A DNA stretch of 21,523 nucleotides. It comes from Merdimonas sp963929015. GTDB lineage: Bacteria > Bacillota > Clostridia > Lachnospirales > Lachnospiraceae. Of the stretch, positions 15,615-21,523 are shown piece by piece. A program made the translations under genes and the position numbers. Below the pieces are notes generated by a model. The model ran no database searches. It was not told the DNA's origin and worked only from the letters and a program-made list of their open reading frames with translations. The DNA lies in NCBI RefSeq assembly GCF_963929015.1, contig NZ_CAWVHE010000005.1, positions 1 through 21,523 of the forward strand, in the 5' to 3' direction. Every line of letters starts with the position of its first letter. The first letter of the stretch is position 1.

Positions 15615-16356
15615 CTATTGGCTGTCTGTCGATTTCCTGTCATTCTTTTTATGCCGTTCCCAGAATTTCCAGAGAGCCCTCTGTCTCCATCCGGCCATGA
15701 CCGCGAAAAGTAAAACCAGGCCTCCCACAAACCAGGCCCCGATCCGCATGACCATATCATAGAAGAATCCCTCCGGCAGCATCCGGATCATATAATCCGT
15801 CGCCGGATCAAAGAGCCACAGATCATTGGTAAAAAAAAATTTCATGAAAAAGAGTAAAGCTGGCGGTAAAGTCCACGGCAAAAGAGCACAGAAGCACCAC
15901 GATCAGCACGCCGAACACGCCAAGCGCCAGAAAATACCCTCTGGTGATCTGCTTTCTCATGTCCGCCTTTGTGGCTGCCAGAAAGAGCACAAGCAGCACT
16001 GCCAGCACAAGGCAGACCGTACGAAGCTTTAGCCCTCCCAGGAACAGGTTCTTCACATCCTCCATGTGCAGTCTGTCCTGCTCATTGAAGAAATCCTGGG
16101 TTTCTCCATCCACATTTGTCTCGATGGAAAGCACCTCTTCTCTTCCGATCAGATAATCCATCATATACTCTGTTACTTCCATGACATCTTCTATGGTCAT
16201 ATCCAGAGAATCTGTCACGTTATACTTTTCATATTCCTCTTTGTAAAATCCATACTCCGGATCTCCATAGATCCCTATCTGGAAACTGGTGATCAGCAGT
16301 GCGATGATGACCAGAAACATCGCCGCAAAGCCTGCTGCCCCATGCAATTTCTTCAT
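15615..16356 (-). CDS. DUF1461/TIGR01906 integral membrane protein, split by a one-base insertion
   Basis: This predicted four-helix membrane protein of unknown function is about 246 residues when repaired. Hydrophobic segments lie near residues 8-28, 110-130, 143-163 and in the C-terminal quarter (MRIGAWFVGGLVLLFAVMAGW). The first frame ends HEIFFYQ-stop at 15823. The next frame resumes FFTNDLWLFDPATDYMIRMLPEGFFYDM, a block I recognise as conserved in this family. Removing one A from the run of nine (15831-15839) restores HEIFFTNDLWLFDP. The start has AAGGAG 7 bases upstream and is 23 bases after the helicase stop, so it is probably co-transcribed. The break is most likely a sequencing error. 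Confidence 0.85.
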
Positions 16357-16379
16357 GCTGTCACTCCTTTTTGTTGTAA

Positions 16380-18749
16380 TCAGTCTTCTTTTTCTGACTC
16401 CCAGAACTTTCGGATCTTCTCCGATGCGTTTTCTCCATTACAAAAGCTGTAGGATGCCCATTCTCTGGGAAAAGTCTCCCGGTACCGTCTGTCCGCAAAC
16501 CGGTCGTCCAGGAGAAGGATCACGCCCCGGTCCTCATCCGTACGGATCACCCGTCCGGCCGCCTGGAGCACTTTGTTCATTCCCGGATACAGGTAGGCGT
16601 AATCGAATCCTTTAAGCCCCTGCCCGTCAAAATACTGTCTCAGAAGCTCCCGCTCCCTGCACACCTGGGGAAGCCCTGTCCCCACGATCACTGCGCCGAT
16701 TAGCTTATCCTCCGTAAGATCGATCCCTTCTGAAAAAATACCACCCAGCACACAAAAGCCCATCAGGCTGTTTTCCCGGTCTTCCTCAAAGTTTTCCAGG
16801 AAAATCTCCCTGGCCTCCTCCGACATATACTGGGACTGCATCACATACTCCACGTCCCCGCCTTTTTCCTCCAGGAGAGCCAAAAACTCCTCGTATACCT
16901 CTTCCATAAACCGATAGGAGGGGAAAAACGCTATATAATTTCCCGCTTTCGCTTCCGCCACCTTCAACAGGTACTCTGCGTATTTCCGGTACATCAGAGT
17001 TCCCCGGAGCTTGTACCTGGTGCTCACATCCGTCCCCAGCATCAGCAGCCTGTGCTCTGTATCAAAAGGCGATTCTGCATAAATCGTGTAATCGTCCGTC
17101 ACTGTGCTGAGAAGCTTTTTGTAATAGTGGATCGGAAGGAGTGTCGCTGAAAAGAAGATTGTACTTGCTCCCTTTTCCAGATATTCTTTCAGTCTTCCGG
17201 CAGGATTGACACAGAACAGGTGAAGATAAAATTTATCATCTCCGCCAAGTTCCGAATAGATCATATAGCTTTCATCCAGCACCTCATACACACCGATAAA
17301 TGTCCGTACATCAAAATATAATTCCAGAACTTCTTTCCGGATTTCTTCCCTGTCACATTCCTCCAGGAAACGCTCCATCTCGCCCATTAAAGAGACCAGC
17401 TTCAAATAGACGTTCCCCGCACTGTTCAGAACCTGACAGCCGTCGCACTCCCGCTTCAGGGAGAGAAGCTGGCGGTTACATTCCTCCAGCCGTTTTCCAA
17501 GCTTTACATCCTCTGTCTTCACCATCCTCTTAATCTTCAGAAAGTCTTCTTTACAGATCCTGGCGCTGTACATCTCCCGGCCCCGGTCTACCAGGTTGTG
17601 GGCCTCATCGATCAAGAACAGGTAGTCGCCTTTGTTTCCCTCGCCAAAGAATCTCTTCAGATGCGCATTGGGATCAAAGACATAATTATAGTCGCAGATC
17701 ACGGCATCTACCCAGGTCGATATATCCAGCCCCAGTTCAAAGGGACAGACCTTCCATTTTTCTGCCTGCTCCTCGATCACTTCCCGGCTGATGGCGTCAG
17801 TGGTAGTCAGAAGCTCATAGACGGCATCGTTGACCCGATCGAAATGACCTTTCGCATAGGGGCAGGCGTCCGGGTTGCATTCCGTCTCTTCACAGAAGCA
17901 GATCTTTTCCTTTGCCGTCAGCACGATCACCTTCATCCGGAGCGCCTGGTCACGCAGGGTCTCGAAAGCCTGCCAGGCCACGGTCCTGGTGATGGTTTTG
18001 GCCGTCAGATAAAAGAGTTTCTCGCCCAGTCCTTCTCCCATTGCCTTGATGGACGGAAAGACTGTGGCAATGGTCTTCCCCACGCCTGTCGGCGCCTGGA
18101 TAAAAAGCTTCTTTTTCTGTTCGATCGTCCGGTAGACAGCAGCGGTCAGCTTTTTCTGCCCTTCCCGGTAGGCAAAGGGAAAATGCACCTCCCGGATCGA
18201 AGCATTTCTCTTTTCTCTCCACTCTATCTGGAATCTGGCCCATTTTTCGTACTGCCCGACAATCCCCAGAAACCATTCCTTTAAGCTTTCCGTCTGATGG
18301 ACGCTCTGGAATCTTTTGATGTCCTCGGTATCCATATTGCAGTAGGTCATCTGTACGCCAATCTCTTCCAGGCTCTGCTGGCTGGCATAGATATAGGCGT
18401 AGCACTTGGCCTGGGCAAGATGTACCGGAACCGGTTCTTTTAAAAGCTCCAGATCTTTATATATCCCTTTGATCTCATCGATCACAATGCCGGAAAGGGT
18501 CTCTATGACTCCGTCCGCTCTTCCTTCCACGGACAATATGAAACCGCGGCAGGGAATCTCCATTTTCATCGCCACTTCGGCGTGGTAATCTGCTCCCATT
18601 CTGCGCTGGATCTTCCGATGGATCTTTCCTCCAAGGAGCATTGCATCTTTGTCTGCCCCTCCTGCCCGGTTATCGATATCTCCGCTGCGCAGGATAAATT
18701 CCACCAGGTTTCGGACAGAAATCCGGACCAGCGGCTGTTCTGTTTCCAT
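16380..18749 (-). CDS. Nuclease-helicase fusion: PD-(D/E)XK (RecB/Cas4-like) domain plus XPD/DinG-type Fe-S helicase
   Basis: This 789-residue protein is predicted to unwind and cut DNA. Residues 36-120 show the RecB-nuclease pattern: His44 (GGKIHRKIQ), Asp79 (GRADGVIE), Glu92-x-Lys94 (DEIKG) and Gln113-x3-Tyr117 (QAKCYAY). Helicase motif I is QAPTGVGKT at 218-226. The iron-sulfur cluster cysteines are among Cys284, Cys286, Cys291 and Cys296 (CFCEETECNPDACPYAKG), with Cys335. Motif II is DEAH at 381-384, and motif VI is QAAGRVIRTDEDRG at 729-742. The ATG at 18749 has a GGAAGAG ribosome site. It follows the TIGR03915 gene by 139 bases with no clear terminator between them, so it may share the SOS promoter upstream. 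The substrate is unknown. Confidence 0.9.
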   Translation of the reverse strand: METEQPLVRISVRNLVEFILRSGDIDNRAGGADKDAMLLGGKIHRKIQRRMGADYHAEVAMKMEIPCRGFILSVEGRADGVIETLSGIVIDEIKGIYKDLELLKEPVPVHLAQAKCYAYIYASQQSLEEIGVQMTYCNMDTEDIKRFQSVHQTESLKEWFLGIVGQYEKWARFQIEWREKRNASIREVHFPFAYREGQKKLTAAVYRTIEQKKKLFIQAPTGVGKTIATVFPSIKAMGEGLGEKLFYLTAKTITRTVAWQAFETLRDQALRMKVIVLTAKEKICFCEETECNPDACPYAKGHFDRVNDAVYELLTTTDAISREVIEEQAEKWKVCPFELGLDISTWVDAVICDYNYVFDPNAHLKRFFGEGNKGDYLFLIDEAHNLVDRGREMYSARICKEDFLKIKRMVKTEDVKLGKRLEECNRQLLSLKRECDGCQVLNSAGNVYLKLVSLMGEMERFLEECDREEIRKEVLELYFDVRTFIGVYEVLDESYMIYSELGGDDKFYLHLFCVNPAGRLKEYLEKGASTIFFSATLLPIHYYKKLLSTVTDDYTIYAESPFDTEHRLLMLGTDVSTRYKLRGTLMYRKYAEYLLKVAEAKAGNYIAFFPSYRFMEEVYEEFLALLEEKGGDVEYVMQSQYMSEEAREIFLENFEEDRENSLMGFCVLGGIFSEGIDLTEDKLIGAVIVGTGLPQVCRERELLRQYFDGQGLKGFDYAYLYPGMNKVLQAAGRVIRTDEDRGVILLLDDRFADRRYRETFPREWASYSFCNGENASEKIRKFWESEKED

Positions 18750-18888
18750 ATGATCTCTTCCTATCTTTTCTATTCAGTCCCTTTCCGGACTCCGAAGACA
18801 TCTTACCACACTGGCTGCGGACTCTGCAAGAGGCCTGCTCTCTCCTGCCGTTCTCTTGATTCTTTCCCGCAGATGTTCCGCTGGGGCT

Positions 18889-19680
18889 TTAGCGGATATT
18901 TTCCCCTGCAAATTCTGTCATATTCGGCCGGTATCGAAGCGGAAGATGGCTGAGCTGGCACCCTGGATTTTTCCGTTCTTCAATCGAGATCGCCCGGCAG
19001 AATCCCTTCCACAGGCGGACGTATTGTCCCTCCTCCACGGACACACGATCAAACTTTTCTTTCTGCTTCTTTCTCATTTCTTCTGTCTCTTCTGCCAGAA
19101 CCCACTGCTTCCCCGCCTCATGGACGGCAAACATCTGATGGTTCTTATCATGGATCATCCAGTTTTCCAGAGGCAGCCGGTCGGCAAAATGCGGTGCGAG
19201 ACAGGTAAGCACCTGGGCTTTCGGTGTGATCGGCGCATACAGCACGCCATTTTCCAGTTCCCGGAACCTTAAGAACCCTTTCAGATTATGGGCTTCTCCT
19301 CCCACACTCCGACTCAGTTCAAAGACTTTTTCTACCATCGGGTGGCTTAGATGTTCCATGATCCTCCTGCTGTCCGGAAGACGCCTGGCCGCCATCATGG
19401 TTCCAAGCACCACATTTCCTTTCTCTCTGTCATTGGAAAGGAGCGCATAATAGAGGTCCCGATGCGTTCTTTCTCCCAGGTTTTTCCGAATCATCCGGTC
19501 CACTGCGGCAGCTTTTTTCCAGCTTTCCTCCACTTCAGCATAATCACAGAACAGCTCCTGTTCTACCAGCCCCTTCAGGGCGATTCCGCACTCCCCTTCT
19601 TCCTTTCCACTCTTCCAGGCGTCGTAGATCCCGGAATAGATCCCTGTCACAGAATCCTCACACACATAGATCGTTTTCAT
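18889..19680 (-). CDS. TIGR03915-family DNA metabolism protein, partner of the radical SAM gene
   Basis: This 263-residue protein opens MKTIYVCEDSVTGIYSGIYDAWKSG. I recognise that beginning and RDLYYALLSNDREKGNVVLGTMMAARRLPDSRRIMEHLSHPMVEKVFELSRSVGGEAHNLKGFLRFRELENGVLYAPITPKAQVLTCLAPHFADRLP as the family that always accompanies TIGR03916 radical SAM proteins. The middle resembles DUF4130. In some bacteria this family is fused to a uracil-DNA-glycosylase-like domain; none is present here. Its biochemical role is unestablished. The ATG overlaps the radical SAM stop by 4 bases (ATGA), so the two are translated together. It has no membrane segment or signal peptide. Confidence 0.88.
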   Translation of the reverse strand: MKTIYVCEDSVTGIYSGIYDAWKSGKEEGECGIALKGLVEQELFCDYAEVEESWKKAAAVDRMIRKNLGERTHRDLYYALLSNDREKGNVVLGTMMAARRLPDSRRIMEHLSHPMVEKVFELSRSVGGEAHNLKGFLRFRELENGVLYAPITPKAQVLTCLAPHFADRLPLENWMIHDKNHQMFAVHEAGKQWVLAEETEEMRKKQKEKFDRVSVEEGQYVRLWKGFCRAISIEERKNPGCQLSHLPLRYRPNMTEFAGENIR

Positions 19681-20991
19681 AGCATCACATTCTCCCTGAA
19701 TCTAACGTCGTCAAACAGCGACATCTGCCGGTATCCCATGTTTCTGACCTCCACAGGCAGCTTTTCTTTTGTCTCCAGCAGATTCCTTGCGATATAATCC
19801 TCTTCCATCCGGGTAGGATACATCATTTTCCCGCTGCAGGTAATAAAGTACAGCGCCCTTTTCAACACCACTCCCATTTTCTTCAGATCCTCAAATTTCA
19901 GGACTCCCAGCCGTCTCGCCTTCACGATCCTGGACGCAGACTTATATCCGATCCCCGGCACCCGAAGAAGCATCCGGTATTCCGCCTGGTTGATCTCCAC
20001 CGGGAAATAGTTCAGATTCTTCAAAGCCCAGTTACATTTAGGATCAAACAGTACATTGAAGTTCGGATCCTCCTCAGACAAAAGTTCCTCCGCCTGAAAG
20101 TAATAGTAACGCAGCAGCCAGTCCGCCTGGTACAGCCGGTGCTCCCGAAGAAGCGGAGGCCCTTCTCCCGTCCTGGCGGGAAGCGCCGAATCTTCATTTA
20201 CATGCACAAAGGCCGAGTAAAACACTCTTTTCAGGTCAAATTTCTGATAGAGGGACTGGGCCACCTGGATAATCTGATAATCCGTCTCCGGAGTAGCGCC
20301 GATGATCATCTGCGTACTCTGTCCTGCCGGCACAAACCTGGGTGCTCCCCGGTACACCTGGATCTCCTGCTTGTTCTGCGCTGTCCTTGTCTGCACCAGA
20401 CGCATAGGCTCTAATATTTTCTTTCGCGTCTTATGGGGAGCCAGGGCTTTCAGCCCGTCCGCCGTAGGGAGCTCCAGGTTTATGCTCATCCGGTCTGCCA
20501 GAAACCCCCAGACGCTCCACCAGGTCCCTGCTGGCCCCCGGAATCGCCTTGACATGGATATACCCCTGAAAATTACACTCTCTGCGCAGTTTATAGAGCG
20601 TGGCGTATAAAAGCTCCATGGTATAGTCCGGGCTCACAAGCACACCCGAGCTTAAGAAAAGCCCCTCGATATAGTTTCTCCGGTAAAACTCCATAGTCAG
20701 TGTACAGACCTCGTCCGGCGTAAAGGAAGCCCGCGGCACATCATTGGTCCGGCGGTTGATACAATATTTACAGTCGTAAATACATTCATTGGTAAATAAA
20801 ATCTTCAAAAGCGAAATACAGCGGCCGTCCGCCGAGAAGCTGTGACAGATCCCCGCCCGCTCGCAGCTTCCCATCCCCGTGCCGTCTCCCTTACGGTCCG
20901 CCCCGCTCGACGTGCAGGCCACATCATACTTTGCCGCATCCGTAAGAATCTGAAGTTTATCATAAAGGTCCATCGTCTCCTGGATCCGCAT
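19677..20991 (-). CDS. Radical SAM protein, TIGR03916 (putative DNA modification/repair), split by a one-base insertion
   Basis: This is a predicted radical SAM enzyme of about 437 residues when repaired. The cluster motif is CIYDCKYC (Cys70, Cys74, Cys77). Further cysteines lie in the N-terminus at 26, 43, 49 and 58, and a C-terminal helix-hairpin-helix-like stretch (LLRVPGIGYKSASRIVKARRLGVLKFEDLKKMG) suggests DNA contact. The upstream frame reads HVKAIPGASRDLVERLG then goes out of frame. The downstream frame resumes GFLADRMSINLELPTADGLKALAPHKT. Removing one C from the run of five (20505-20509) joins them. The ATG at 20991 follows GGGAGG by 7 bases. Two LexA boxes cover its promoter. Confidence 0.88.
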
Positions 20992-21004
20992 ACAACCACC
21001 TCCC

Positions 21005-21039
21005 GGGGACGTACACCTATTGCATTTGTCTACGTCCCC
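21005..21039 (-). promoter_or_regulatory. Leader hairpin just upstream of the radical SAM ribosome site
   Basis: GGGGACGTA (21039-21031) pairs perfectly with TACGTCCCC (21013-21005) around a 17-base loop in the mRNA leader. The ribosome site GGGAGG follows immediately. There is no T tract, so it is not a terminator; it may tune translation or mRNA stability. Confidence 0.6.
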
Positions 21040-21050
21040 ATTTGCGCAAA

Positions 21051-21064
21051 AGAACATTTGTTCG
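21051..21064 (-). promoter_or_regulatory. LexA (SOS) box, start-site proximal
   Basis: On the minus strand CGAACAAATGTTCT matches the Gram-positive LexA box CGAAC-N4-GTTCG except at the last base. It lies just downstream of the -10 box, covering about +2 to +15 of the predicted transcript. Confidence 0.85.
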
Positions 21065-21072
21065 ATAAACCA

Positions 21073-21101
21073 ATTATACGAACAAATGTTCTTTTTGTCA
21101 A
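21073..21101 (-). promoter_or_regulatory. SOS-type promoter of the radical SAM operon
   Basis: Perfect TTGACA (21101-21096), a 17-base spacer and perfect TATAAT (21078-21073). A LexA box fills nearly all of the spacer, so bound repressor would exclude RNA polymerase. It begins 15 bases past the Uma2 stop codon. Confidence 0.92.
21079..21092 (-). promoter_or_regulatory. LexA (SOS) box, inside the promoter spacer
   Basis: AGAACATTTGTTCG on the minus strand, an inverted copy of the box at 21051-21064. The two form a perfect 17-base inverted repeat with arms 21048-21064 and 21079-21095, 14 bases apart. Confidence 0.88.
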
Positions 21102-21115
21102 TCCGGTATTCTCTT

Positions 21116-21523
21116 TTATTCAAACATTGCATCATGCTCTGCCAGCAGTTTTCCCAGGTTTAAAGTCAGACCTTTGATCACCCGCGAAGCCATCTTTTCC
21201 CTGAAAGGCTTTACCACGGGCGACATGCCTTCCTCCAGGTCATACATCATGATATTTTCCTGTTCCGGATCGATGATCCAATACTCCCGCACATCGTATT
21301 TCGAATAAATTCCCAGCTTCTCCAGGCAGTCATACTTCTTATTACCTGGGGACAGAATTTCCACCACCAGATCCGGCGGCCCCATACATACTCCGTCCTG
21401 TATCTTTGTCCGGTCACAGATCACCGACAGATCCGGCTGTACCACCACCGCGTTTCGCATACTTAACACGACGCAAAACGGCGCAGGGATCACCTCGCAT
21501 TTTTTACAACACGCGATCTAGTG
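21116..21523 (-). CDS. Uma2 family (DUF820) endonuclease-like protein, N-terminus missing
   Basis: This Uma2-family protein has a PD-(D/E)XK nuclease-like fold and unknown biological role. The visible ~129 residues begin KKCEVIPAPFCVVL. The conserved core follows: VVQPDLSVICDRTKIQDGVCMGPPDLVVEILSPGNKKYDCLEKLGIYSKYDVREYWIIDPEQENIMMYDL, with the acidic residues of PDLSV and VVEILSP. The reading frame is open at 21493 by a GTG, but homology continues upstream of it (KKCE), so the gene is cut by the window end rather than starting there. Roughly the first 60-70 residues are missing. Bases 21508-21523 are probably barcode. It precedes the SOS promoter on the same strand. Confidence 0.88.
21508..21523. 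other. Probable untrimmed PacBio barcode, reverse orientation, with tailing base
   Basis: The last 15 bases are the reverse complement of bases 2-16 of the window, preceded by a shared A. In the Uma2 frame this stretch gives a stop codon and unrelated residues where family sequence should continue. See the matching entry at the window start. Confidence 0.85.

Noticed and set aside
15615..15881. Independent small membrane protein starting at 15881
   Set aside because: Its first residues before FFTNDLW are the wrong frame of the DUF1461 gene. The conserved part is the C-terminus of that gene.
20431..20555. Two separate overlapping genes for the radical SAM region (a start at 20555)
   Set aside because: The first ~15 residues of the second frame are out-of-frame sequence with no family match. 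The two frames join into one standard-length protein after removal of one C.
21048..21095. The 17-bp inverted repeat as a terminator for the Uma2 gene
   Set aside because: Each half is itself a LexA box and one lies exactly within a consensus promoter spacer. There is no T tract after the downstream arm on the minus strand. Some termination activity cannot be excluded.
1..21523. Terminal inverted repeats as ends of a transposon or linear phage/plasmid
   Set aside because: The repeated sequence matches a remembered sequencing barcode, cuts two ordinary genes at unrelated places, and the window holds no transposase, recombinase or phage gene.
1..21523. CRISPR array, rRNA genes, insertion sequence or phage genes
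   Set aside because: I saw no regularly spaced repeats, no rRNA sequence and no transposase or phage structural motifs on either strand.

Overview
The window looks like chromosomal DNA of a spore-forming Clostridia, most likely a Lachnospiraceae gut anaerobe. This is inferred from gene content and order: Spo0H-type sigma factor, a cysteine T-box, one-piece PurL, glutaminyl-tRNA synthetase, and the cysE-cysS-mrnC-rlmB-sigH order shared with Bacillus subtilis. No 16S rRNA or other decisive marker is present. Every gene I accept, including three tRNAs, is on the minus strand, so transcription runs from high to low coordinates.

Layout in transcription order. (1) 21523-15600: the tail of a Uma2-family protein. 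It is followed by an SOS-type promoter with two LexA boxes, a radical SAM DNA-repair family protein, its constant partner (TIGR03915 family), a nuclease-helicase fusion (RecB/Cas4-like nuclease plus XPD/DinG helicase) and a DUF1461 membrane protein. (2) 15608-11500: purL. (3) 11581-10129: gdhA, with a hairpin in its leader. (4) 10083-9784: tRNA-Val and tRNA-Met with their own promoter and terminator. (5) 9783-7853: a small membrane protein, ispF and a GNAT acetyltransferase, again with a clear promoter and terminator. (6) 7762-4938: an OmpR-type response regulator and a large sensor kinase. (7) 4941-377: a cysteine-specific T-box leader, cysE, cysS, mrnC, rlmB, sigH and tRNA-Thr, ending at a strong terminator. 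(8) 348-1: the first ~90 codons of glnS.

How the genes fit together. The T-box unit couples cysteine synthesis and cysteinyl-tRNA charging to the supply of charged tRNA-Cys, with rRNA/RNase functions and SigH downstream. The first unit reads as a DNA-damage response set: two LexA boxes sit on the promoter, and the gene products are DNA-metabolism proteins whose chemistry, as far as I know, is unestablished. This is the best candidate here for an incompletely described system.

Data-quality warning. Both ends carry the same 16-base sequence in inverted orientation. I recognise it as a PacBio sample barcode (bc1012), and gene homology stops exactly where it begins. Two conserved genes also carry single-base insertions in homopolymers. 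Together these suggest one untrimmed long read, or an unpolished contig, rather than natural ends and natural pseudogenes.
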